NCBI GenBank assembly: GCA_032718475.1
Contig: JAUCBJ010005704.1
Span: forward strand, 1 to 28,071
Direction of reading: 5' to 3'
Source of the DNA: Nemertoderma westbladi
Lineage: Eukaryota; Xenacoelomorpha; Nemertodermatida; Nemertodermatidae
DNA length: 28,071 nt
In this document: one piece after another, positions 20,555 through 28,071 of the stretch
How positions within the stretch are numbered: the stretch's first letter is position 1
Layout: each line of letters begins with the position of its first letter
Notes under the pieces: generated by a model
What the model was told of the DNA's origin: nothing
The model's database searches: none
What the model saw: the letters and a program-made list of their open reading frames with translations, nothing else
Translations under genes and position numbers: made by a program

Positions 20555-21622
20555 TTAATAATATTTCTTTATCATTTCAAGGGCATCCAAAAATGGCGTT
20601 TTCTTGTGGAGTTGACGCCAACAGAATTCTGTTAAGTGATGTTTCACCAACTCCTCACGAGTACCACGCTTTTTTAGCATTATAGTTTGCTTTGTATGGG
20701 ACCACATGACTTCAATGCGTTGCGTATTACAGCCAGTGAACGGATCTACAAACCTCCCCCTTCTTTTTTTTGTATCCAAGTAAACTTTTTCTTGGTCTTT
20801 TTCTTAGAGTGACAGACTGACGAATGTGTATATGTTCCGCTACCGTCTACACATTTCCATTGTTTTTTTTCGTTGGTTATTCCTTGATTAGTGCCACAAT
20901 AGGCACTCCATTCATCGGTTTGTATGTGGCTTCCACCCTTGACATTTTTTTCTATAATTGGTCGCAGAGTGCGCGCATCTCTGCGTGCAACACGGAACAG
21001 ACGTATATCTGTCTCCCCAGAAGCCAAAACACAAACCATCCCAAACACCCATGGACCAACAACCCGATTTCCATAATTCCACTTTGCTGACGGCACTGCA
21101 TCTCCAAGTAATTTCCAATCTCTTTTATACTTCCTTCTTCCCCTGAAAAACGACTCATCAATCTGCACGATTTGGCCTGGCCCACCCATTGGTTTAGCAT
21201 TGGCCAATTCCTTGTGCATAACCACACGAATATAATTGTGCCAATCGACAATGACAACATCGTTTGATGAGCCCATTTGGTCTCCTAAAAGCTTATGTGT
21301 AAGCTTGAAGGACCATTCGGCAATGGAGGAGAAGAGGAGCCAAATAATTTGTCTTACAAGTAAGTGGCTTCCCCCAAACCATGTTCCATTACGTGCACTA
21401 ATTCGATGTCGCGATTTTTCTTTGCAATGCCACATTAATCGTGGAAACCCATACTTATTCCAAACTGTTAATGATGCCGGAGATTCACAAGTTTTGCATG
21501 ATTTCTTTGAATCCATGGGGGTAAAAGCCCTTGAGATTGTGCATATTTAATTGCGTCACCTTCAATTTCATTAAATTTCACAAATTCATTCACAGTAGGG
21601 TCATGTATAGAGGCAAATGAAA
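20555..21622 (-). pseudogene. Merlin transposase (DDE, ISXO2-like), frameshifted
   Basis: A cut-and-paste transposase related to bacterial IS1016/ISXO2 enzymes. The main frame (21516 down to 20746) has a zinc-binding start (CKTC at 7-10, WHC at 29-31), RNGTWFGGS (42-50), first catalytic Asp120 in IVQIDESFFRGRRKY and second Asp201 in IQTDEWSAY. The third acid, Glu23 of the next frame (20779 down to 20555), lies in NTQRIEVMWSHTK. The two frames join at an A8 run near 20767, where about 15 Lys-rich residues look inserted relative to the family. Upstream of 21516, a third phase continues NEFVKFNEIEGDAIKYAQ up to the pogo insertion, with a shift in a C5 run near 21515. An ATG at 25379-25381 beyond the pogo element could be the original start. 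All three catalytic acids survive, but the frame does not. Confidence 0.85.
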
Positions 21623-21635
21623 GGTACAGTAATAC

Positions 21636-22033
21636 GGGGTGACTTGATACATTGAGGTGACTTGATACAGCAAGTTATACTTTTTTCTTTAACGGATTGT
21701 GGGTGATTGCGTGATGTTATGATAAAAATTGAAATATTAGAAGATGTCTGAATAAATTGTCTGTAAATATTAAAATAAATTTTGTCATTGCTTCGCATTT
21801 GTGATCACTAGAGCCAAAAATGCATTTTTCAAAAATTCACTTTTTTTCAATGTCAAAATATATGTCGAATTTTTGACACTTTGGGTTAATGTTGTTCAAA
21901 AATTATTTTTACAGATGCTAATAGATGTCTTTGAATATTATGATCCTAAAAATTTTTTACACATTTTCATATGAATTGGGGGTGGAGTGCCCGTTTTTTG
22001 AAAGTGTGTCTCAAAATGGGGTGACTTGATACA
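21636..22033 (+). promoter_or_regulatory. Left-end array of ggggtgacttgataca sites
   Basis: Copies at 21636-21651 (within the terminal repeat), 21654-21669 (one mismatch) and 22018-22033, all in direct orientation and upstream of the transposase start at 22257. They are probably transposase binding sites, placed so that binding could also affect the promoter. The binding role is inference. Confidence 0.65.
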
Positions 22034-22256
22034 TATTGGTTAACTGTAAATCATAGCCTCTTCGGCAGTAGGGTATATTGCAGTATTGTAGGCCAAAATG
22101 CTCTGCTACCTGTGACTACAGTCTGATAGTAGGAACTATTGCAGTATTAATGGAAGTACCGGTACACTAGTAGGTCTATCAGTCTATTTTAAATTATTAT
22201 GATATTACAATGTTTATCAACTGATAGTACAGTGTTAACTTAACCATCAATCGATA

Positions 22257-24234
22257 ATGCCACGAAGATATAAACGAAAAATCGGTAGTAAATATGCTCT
22301 CAACAATCCGGCAGATGTGGAGAAAGCTGTTAATGCGGTGACAGCATACAAAATGACCCTTCGAGAAGCCGCCTCGAAATAAGATTTCACATACAATAAG
22401 AAAGGTTCACGAAAAATCTTACGGCGGCCAAACCGCGCTATCTACCAAAGAGGAGGAAATCATAAGAGATAAAATCATACTCCTCGCAGAATGGGGATTA
22501 CCCATAGATCTACACGAAATACGTCTATTTATTAGTGGATATTTAGAAAGCCTAGGAAAGCAAATAAAACAATTTAAAGATGGAACAAAACCTGGTAAAG
22601 ACTGGGTCGAGCCTTTTATGAAACGCCATGGGAAGAAAGGAGGCCTGACAGTTAGGTTGTGCCAAAATTTGAAAAGGGTAAAAGCTAAGGTAGAACCCAG
22701 TTCAATCAATGATTATTTTAAAGAGTTGGAAGTTTCATTAGAAGGAGTGAAACCTTCTAATATGATAAATTATGACGAAACCAATTTCACGGATAATCCC
22801 TGCTCGAAAAAGGTTATCTGCAAGAGATCTGCGAAGCATCCTTATAATATTTTGGACGTTTCGAAATCCAGTATATCTGTGATGTTTGCTGGAACTGCTT
22901 CTGGGGACCTGTTAGAGCCATACGTAATCTACAAGGGATTATGCCTATGGAAACTGTGGACCCTAGGGGGTCCACCAAATACCGTCTACAATAGAACAAC
23001 ATCAGGGTGGATCGACTTAAGAACATTCGAAGATTGGTTTGATAGTGTTATCATACGCTATTTCAATAATGTTCCAAAAGATGAGCCCAAAGTGATTATT
23101 GGAGATAATCTCTCATCCCATCTTTCCGTATCAGTGCTAAGTAAATGCGAAGAATTGAACATTCGGTTTGTTTTCTTACCTGGGAATACAACCCATCTAA
23201 CCCAACCACTCGATATTGCCTTTTTTGGGCCCCTGAAACGAAAATGGAAAGCAATTATATATCACTATAAAACAACTAATCCTGGTAATACAATAGCAAA
23301 GACTGAATTCCCAGGAAAATTAGAAGAAGTTCTTACTGCGATTGAAAAAGAAAAAGAAACAAATCTGAAGAGTGGGTTCGAGAAAAGTGGGATTCATCCA
23401 CTAAATCCAACCAAAGTTTTGGAACAACTTCCACCTGAAGCTCAAAGAACTATCGGTAATGAATCTGAAGCATTTGAAGCAACGGAAACTATTATTGAGA
23501 ACAGTTTAATTAGATATCTACAAGAAGTCCGTTACAAACCAAAAGAAGGGAATCGAAGAGGTGGCAGAAATAAGAAACTGAATGTTCCCCCAGGAAGGAG
23601 TGTCCGTAGCTCTGACATCAATGAAGAACCTGAAGCGCCTGTTAGAAAAGGGAGGAAACGAGCGGCAGTTGTCAAAGTTTTGTCATCATCACGTATTGGT
23701 GACGCCAATGAAGCTGAACCTGATATGCCTGTTAGAAGAGGCAGGAAACGAGCAGCAGTTGTCAAAGATTCGTCATCATCACGTATCTGTGACGTCAATG
23801 AAGCTGAACCCGAAGCACCACATGTTAGAAGAGACGGGAAACGAGTAGTGGTTATCGAAGATTCACCATCAGAATCAGAAGATTTGTCCATGACATCATT
23901 CTCATCATCATCTACATTGGCAGCCATGGATGAAGAGACAGACACTAATGATAATAGCGTTAATGAAAGTGATGATGATATATATGACAATAGAGATAGC
24001 GAAAGTGATGATGGTATATATGATAGTAGTGATAGCGAAAGTGATGATGGTATTGATATTTACTGCTGTAGTAAATGCGAAGTGAAGTTTTATCCTAAAG
24101 ATTACAACAATTGTGTGGGTTGCGATACATGCAACCGATGGTATCACAAAACTTGCACTAATCGCTTCACTGACGAGGATACAGATATCGAGTCTACGCA
24201 GTTCTTTTGCGATTATTGTAGCAGTAAAAACTAG
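22257..24234 (+). CDS. Pogo-like transposase with C-terminal PHD finger
   Basis: ATG at 22257 starts a 41-codon psq-type helix-turn-helix start (MPRRYKRKIGSKYALNNP, TLREAASK), then TAA at 22380-22382. The rest is open in another phase from 22384 to 24234, so a small indel splits an otherwise complete gene. The CENP-B-type DNA-binding segment follows. Numbering from the Met at 22618, the triad is Asp53 (NYDETNF), Asp163 (IIGDNLSSH) and Asp199 (QPLDIAFFGPLKRKW), an intact D-D35D arrangement. After the catalytic core come three basic repeats (PVRKGRKRAA 341, PVRRGRKRAA 371, VRRDGKRVVV 403), an acidic Ser/Asp repeat tract (about 437-480) and a PHD finger (C484, C487, C502, C505, H510, C513, C531, C534). 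The PHD may read histone tails and steer integration; that role is inference. The enzyme should act in the nucleus. Confidence 0.9.
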
Positions 24235-24480
24235 TATAGCTTACATTGCAATTCATTAGCTTATATGCTTTAAACTGTAATGACTGAAAGACGATACATG
24301 CAACCGATGGTACCGAATCAAAAACTTACACTAATCGCTTCAACCACGAGGATACAGATATTGACTATTATTTGTATTGAGTCTACGCAGTTCTTTTGCG
24401 ATTATTGTAGCAGTAAAAACTAGTAGTATGCTTACATAGTAATTCATTACCTTATATGCTTTAAATTGTAACGACTGAAA
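24123..24480 (+). repeat. Tandem duplication of the PHD-finger 3' end
   Basis: The final part of the transposase ORF plus downstream sequence (24123-24290) is repeated with differences at 24292-24480. The second copy keeps cgatacatgcaaccgatggt and the tail gtagcagtaaaaactag, but has insertions that destroy the zinc ligands' spacing. It lies outside the ORF as a 3' UTR fossil. Confidence 0.85.
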
Positions 24481-24514
24481 GAATTGTAGTACAGTATATT
24501 GATAGATACCGACT

Positions 24515-24960
24515 GCAAACCTTTATTTTGCAACATTTGTGCTTAAATAGGGCCTACATTGATCTGTTAATTTAGTTTGCAGTATTTTTTTAAATTTTAT
24601 CTTACTTAATTAAACCTTGATTTTGCAAAATTTGTGCTTAAATTCATTGATTTAATTTTCAGTTTTTTCTAAAATGTCTTGCCTTACTTACTGGAGTTAG
24701 GATTTCACAATGCAATGAAAGTCTCTTTCGTTTTTAAAGTGCAATTTAACTTGTTAACTAGGCCTATTGTTATATTTTAGATTTTCTAAAATATTTTTTC
24801 ATCTTTACTTAAACCTTAAATTTGCAAAATTTGTGCTTATATTCATTGTTTTAGTTTGCAGTTTTTTTTAAAATGTATTGTCTTACTTATTGGTGTCATG
24901 ATGGCACTATGCAATGAAGGTCTTTTCCGTTTTTAAAGTGCAATTTAACTTGTTAAATAT
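24515..24960 (+). repeat. Diverged direct repeats in the pogo 3' region
   Basis: Three partial copies begin at about 24520, 24615 and 24824 with tttgcaaaatttgtgctt or a variant. The last two extend for about 200 bp and share gcaatgaa and the block aaagtgcaatttaacttgtt. Non-coding. Confidence 0.75.
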
Positions 24961-25060
24961 TAAATATTTTGTCATAAAAAATTGAGTTATTTTTTAATTT
25001 AGCCATAATTTTATATCCCCGTAAGGTGGGGGCTTCGTTCTTTTTTTAAAATTTCCAAGA

Positions 25061-25347
25061 TGTATCAAGTCACCCCCACAGCCTACAACATGATCCAAAC
25101 TCATTCACAGAGTGGTATTATTGCGGAAAATTTGCTCGTGTATCCAGTCACCCCGTTAGGTGGGGTGACTTGATACAGCTGGTTTTAAAAAAAAAAACAC
25201 CACTAGACTAAGCACCTGAAATAGTGCTTTAGTCTAGTGGTGTAGTACTCATCCCGACTATAAAATTGTCTTTTTATTCCATCTGTGTAGGATAAAAACT
25301 TCAAAAGATATTTACAGTTAAAGGCAAAAACTGTATCAAGTCACCCC
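25061..25347. promoter_or_regulatory. Right-end array of ggggtgacttgataca sites
   Basis: Inverted copies lie at 25061-25076, 25139-25154 (one mismatch) and 25332-25347 (in the terminal repeat). A direct copy at 25162-25177 pairs with 25139-25154 as a hairpin around a 7-nt loop. They are probably transposase binding sites matching those at the left end. Confidence 0.65.
25198..25242. repeat. Strong stem-loop in the pogo right end
   Basis: caccactagactaagcac (25198-25215) pairs with 25224-25242 across an 8-nt loop, with a single bulged T. An A-rich run precedes it. It may act as a structural element or transcript end, but no function is shown. Confidence 0.75.
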
Positions 25348-25399
25348 GTATTACGGTATGTCGAGAATCTCCACTAGCCATTAGGCCTATATCGAGATT

Positions 25400-26003
25400 A
25401 ATACCAAAACATAATATACAAAATTCTAGAATATCTTGATATTATGGAAATTGTTTAAATAAAAGGGGACACTAATAATTTTCTTTTGAATTTTAAGAAT
25501 ACTGGATACCGGTACCTTAAAAAACACTAGCTACGATAATAAAATATTATAGCTAACATCTTTCAAAAAGCGAAATTAATGTTCTAGAACTAAAAAATAT
25601 TATGAAATATCCATTAACAAGTCCAAAATTTCATAAAAAATAGCTACCAAAAATTTGGTTTTGTAATTTAAAAAACAGTAGCTACCATAAAAAAAACAAT
25701 AGCTAACGTCTTTCAGAAGATGAAATTTATGTTCTAGAACAAAAGAACATTATGATAATATATATTAACAAGTCGAAAAATTGATCAAAAATTATGTACC
25801 AAGAATTAGGATTTGTAATTTTAGAAACAGTAGCTACCTTAAAAAAAACTCTAGCTACCATAAAAAAACAATAGCAATCGCCTCTAAGGAGATGAAATTT
25901 ATGTTCTAAAACAAAAAACCTCATGATAATAGCAATTATAATGGTCAAATAATTGGTCAAAAAGTTGGTACCCATTAGTTAGTTAGGTACCCATAGTAGT
26001 ACC
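25400..26003. repeat. Merlin right inverted arm with subterminal tandem units
   Basis: Three imperfect units of 150-172 bp start at 25550, 25700 and 25872 with a tagctaac-like block, followed by a gttctagaac palindrome (25581, 25731, and gttctaaaac at 25903). They then share a tagctacc block. The outer 100 bp mirror the left arm. A minus-strand frame across it is not a gene. Confidence 0.75.
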
Positions 26004-26011
26004 AATTAATC
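26004..26011. repeat. Merlin target-site duplication, right (AATTAATC)
   Basis: An exact match to 20033-20040, immediately after the right tip. Confidence 0.85.
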
Positions 26012-26704
26012 TAACTTTTTCACTAATTTCCAGAAAATTTGTTAAAAAAATATTTTTTAACTAATTTTGTGGAAGCTTTTACTGTATAGCTAGCTCACAC
26101 AATCATCTGTACTGTACAGTACCGGTAGGTACCGGTACTTGTACAGGGTAGGCTTTACTGTCTTACTGTACAGTACTATCTGAATACGGGAATTGGTGAT
26201 AGTGGCACAATTCAGTTATTCTGCCCTCGTGTGTTGAGTTTTTCACTCGTTGGCATTTTAACACTCGCTTCGCTTGTGCTAAAAACCTGCCAACTCGTGT
26301 AAAACTCAACCACTCGGACAGAATACAATACAAATTGAAAATGAGTAAAAAGAAGCGGTGTTTTCCGCTTACTTTTGTTATCGAATAATAGTCCTGTATG
26401 TAAACATTGTTTCACTAATATTTTTAACCTTTATAAAGAGTATATATTATTTTTATGATGTTTTTCGTTCTAAAACAAAATTTGACATTCTGAGAGACGT
26501 TAGCTATTACTTATTGATATTTCTATTAGCTATTAATCCTTTTTTCTAATGTTTTTAAGGTTTACATAGTTTTTAAAATCACAAAAATATATTAAAAGAA
26601 AATAATTACTAAAGTGTGTTTTTCTTTGCTTTTATTAAACGTCACAATTTATCATGATGTGCTACTACGTTACTATTTTGTTTTGAGAAATTCTGACGGG
26701 CGTT
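26012..26704. other. AT-rich spacer with palindromes
   Basis: No gene seen. It holds a cluster of gtactgtacagtac and ggtaccggtac palindromes (26108-26178), the 107-bp fold-back at 26218-26324, and loose copies of Merlin-arm motifs (gttctaaaac at 26468, gttagctatt at 26509). Confidence 0.5.
26218..26324. repeat. 107-bp fold-back repeat
   Basis: The left arm attctgccctcgtgtgttga reads on into gttttcactcgttggc, and it pairs imperfectly with the right arm, which ends in ccactcggacagaat. The middle contains cactcgcttcgcttgtgc. It is probably a small non-autonomous element or an RNA hairpin. No clear target duplication. Confidence 0.7.
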
Positions 26705-26713
26705 ACCGGTTCC
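26705..26713. repeat. 9-bp target-site duplication, left (ACCGGTTCC)
   Basis: Identical to 27539-27547, flanking the fold-back element 26714-27538. Confidence 0.85.
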
Positions 26714-27538
26714 GGGAACTACTACAGTAGGCCTATGTGTACCCATGACCATATTTTTTTTACTATAGCTAGTTTTTGCTACTTTTGTTTTAGAACTATT
26801 CTATTTCATGTTAGTTATTGTTAGGTAAAAAAAATTATGTTCTAGAACAAATATTTTTTGTTCTAAAACATTTTTATATTAAAAAAAAATGTATTAAAAA
26901 TTTATTATTATGTGTAATTGTGTAAATTGTTTATTTATCTATAAACATTAAAAAATACATATTATCAGGCTATCTAGTGATTTACCAAATTTGCTATTAT
27001 TTAAAAAAAAATCAAATAAAAAAAATTTCTTAAAAATTAGTAATTATGTGTAATAAATAGTTTATTTATCTATAAACATTTTTTTTTAAATACAAGTTAT
27101 CAGGCTAACTAGTGATTTTCCAAGTTAGCTATTATTAAAATAAAAATGTTTTTTCAAAATTATATACTTTTCTTTTATACTATTCTTTGGAAATCCCAAT
27201 AATATTTGGATCTTTAGAGAACTTTTTGTTTTCGTGACGTGGCATTTTATTTAATGATAACAGTTAAAGTGAACCTACTACTGTAAACATTAAAAAACAT
27301 TCTAGAATAATATTTAGAATTATTTAAAGGCAACAGAATAACATTTTAAGGAGTATTATTAGGAATTATAAATTTTTTAAAAAATGTTATAGAACAAAAA
27401 AGATTGTTCTAGAACATTTTTTTTTGCAAAACTATAGCTAATATGGCATAGAACATAAAAAAAAAAGTAGCAAAAACTAGCTACTACAAAAATATCCCAC
27501 AATACAATAGTACACAATACACATACTGTAGTAGTGCC
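26714..27538. mobile_element. Non-autonomous Merlin-like fold-back element (825 bp)
   Basis: The tips read gggaactactacagta on the left and ggcactactacagta in reverse complement on the right. Inverted arms (about 26760-26880 and 27370-27490) share ctagtttttgctactttt and the gttctagaac palindromes. The tips resemble ggtactactatg of the nearby Merlin, and a 9-bp duplication flanks it. No coding sequence. A 136-bp direct duplication lies in the middle. Confidence 0.8.
26905..27138. repeat. Direct duplication inside the fold-back element, offset 136 bp
   Basis: 26905-27003 and 27041-27138 share atgtgtaat, gtttatttatctataaaca, atcaggcta and agtgattt blocks in order. Confidence 0.85.
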
Positions 27539-27547
27539 ACCGGTTCC
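27539..27547. repeat. 9-bp target-site duplication, right (ACCGGTTCC)
   Basis: Identical to 26705-26713. Confidence 0.85.
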
Positions 27548-27604
27548 TATTATTTGTTTTATGGTTCTGGAATATCATCTACTGTCATGAAGTCTAGCTA
27601 GTAT

Positions 27605-27722
27605 GGCACTGGTGTACCTTGTGTGACCATAATTGTTGATTATTAATGTTAGAAATAATAAAAATCAAAGAAATTACCGTATTTTTAAAATTTCAAAAAT
27701 GGTCACAAGCTATACTAGTGCC
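27605..27722. mobile_element. Small Merlin-like MITE (118 bp)
   Basis: The left end ggcactggtgtaccttgtgt is followed by gaccat. It pairs with the right end, which reads ggcactagtatagcttgt then gaccat in reverse complement. The imperfect 8-bp flanks gctagtat (27597-27604) and gctattat (27723-27730) fit a mutated target duplication. The ggcact start matches the tip of the 825-bp element. The Merlin assignment is tentative. Confidence 0.6.
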
Positions 27723-27730
27723 GCTATTAT

Positions 27731-28071
27731 AATTGCTATTATTTTTTTTTTATATAATTAAACAATCAATAGTGTAAAATATACCTCAAATTTACTATCA
27801 CTTGGTTTCGTTAAACTTTCTAATTGAAAAGTTGATCTTTTAAATAAAACAACAGAATAATTGAATTTCCGTCAATTAGTGAAAAAAAGGTGCTTCTTTC
27901 TGATACTTTTATACTTTTTTCTTATCGAAGAAAATTACTTTCTTCTACAAAAAGAAAATAAAATTTATTAATAATTACCAACGTAATTACTTATCTAGAA
28001 TAAATAATGCGAAATCAACAGAAAAAACAACTTCTAGATCATTGATTGGATAAATATTTTATTATCCGCAG
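27731..28071. other. AT-rich end of window, nothing recognised
   Basis: No gene, repeat boundary or RNA structure could be supported here. Confidence 0.5.

Larger units (their letters stand above)
21627..25356 (+). mobile_element. Pogo-like (Tc1/mariner superfamily) DNA transposon
   Basis: A complete element with 25-bp terminal inverted repeats (21627-21651 and 25332-25356, one mismatch) and a TA duplication (21625-21626, 25357-25358). It carries one large transposase gene on the plus strand. Both ends contain extra copies of the 16-bp core of the terminal repeat, some inverted. Its integrity and near-intact ORF suggest it is much younger than the Merlin host element. TA target choice and the D-D-D catalytic triad fit the pogo branch. 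Confidence 0.92.
20041..26003 (-). mobile_element. Merlin DNA transposon (IS1016/ISXO2-related), interrupted by a pogo element
   Basis: The tips read ggtactactatg inward from both ends, and the arms continue as diverged inverted repeats sharing ggtacc, actttttgaccaatt and atgaggttttttgtt in order. An 8-bp duplication flanks it. The transposase lies on the minus strand at 20555 to about 21622. The 3,730-bp pogo element at 21627-25356 (plus 2 bp of TA duplication) sits at the 5' end of the transposase. Without it, Merlin is about 2.2 kb. The transposase family, the tips and the duplication length all agree on Merlin. Confidence 0.85.

Noticed and set aside
20952-21260. Other frames overlapping the Merlin transposase
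   Set aside because: The minus-strand Merlin frame explains the sequence with catalytic motifs. The others are shadows.
23532-23990. Minus-strand 152-codon frame opposite the transposase C-terminus
   Set aside because: Shadow of the repetitive acidic/basic coding region. No start context or motif.
1-28071. Bacterial-type systems (CRISPR, operons, phage or toxin-antitoxin modules)
   Set aside because: No spaced identical repeats, no ribosome-binding sites with packed genes and no such proteins. The ISXO2-like transposase is the eukaryotic Merlin type with an 8-bp duplication.

Overview
The window is animal nuclear DNA. It is AT-rich and dense in decayed transposons, satellites and microsatellites, with no operon-like gene packing. 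The mix of elements (a Penelope-like element, an endonuclease-RT LINE, a restriction-like-endonuclease LINE, Merlin and pogo DNA transposons, and a large repeat-encoded protein family that I associate with cnidarian and other marine-invertebrate proteomes) suggests a marine invertebrate, but nothing fixes the species. I found no convincing single-copy host gene, tRNA, rRNA or CRISPR array.

Layout, left half. 12-2019 is a Penelope-like retroelement pseudogene on the plus strand. 6280 down to 2319 (minus strand) is one decayed gene of a hAT-like, transposase-like family. It is split at about 4437/5950 by a 5'-truncated non-LTR element (plus strand, poly(A) at 5899-5925) that left a 13-bp target duplication. 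7501-7904 is a 14-bp minisatellite containing one inverted unit. About 8068-13866 is a LINE with ORF1 and an APE-RT ORF2. It is broken by many indels and interrupted inside the endonuclease by about 1.5 kb of tandem repeats (10018 to about 11550) whose roughly 147-bp monomers each carry a CTCF-like 12-mer.

Layout, right half. 13867-16698 is mostly unexplained AT-rich sequence. 16699-19127 is a roughly 54-bp GC-rich satellite with higher-order structure. 20041-26003 is a Merlin element bounded by an 8-bp duplication (AATTAATC). Its transposase (minus strand) is frameshifted, and its 5' end is interrupted by a nearly intact pogo-like element (21627-25356, TA duplication, 25-bp inverted repeats). 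The pogo transposase carries basic repeats, an acidic tract and a C-terminal PHD finger. Two further fold-back elements (26714-27538 with a 9-bp duplication, 27605-27722 with an imperfect 8-bp duplication) have Merlin-like tips and are probably non-autonomous relatives.

The genes do not form a pathway. The story is layered insertion: LINE into hAT-like gene, tandem-repeat block into LINE, pogo into Merlin. The best leads are the Merlin/pogo nest with its small relatives, the pogo-PHD protein with its repeated putative binding sites, the predicted RNase H-like core of the unnamed family, and the CTCF-like and heat-shock-element-like motif arrays carried by repeats. No wholly new system could be demonstrated from sequence alone.
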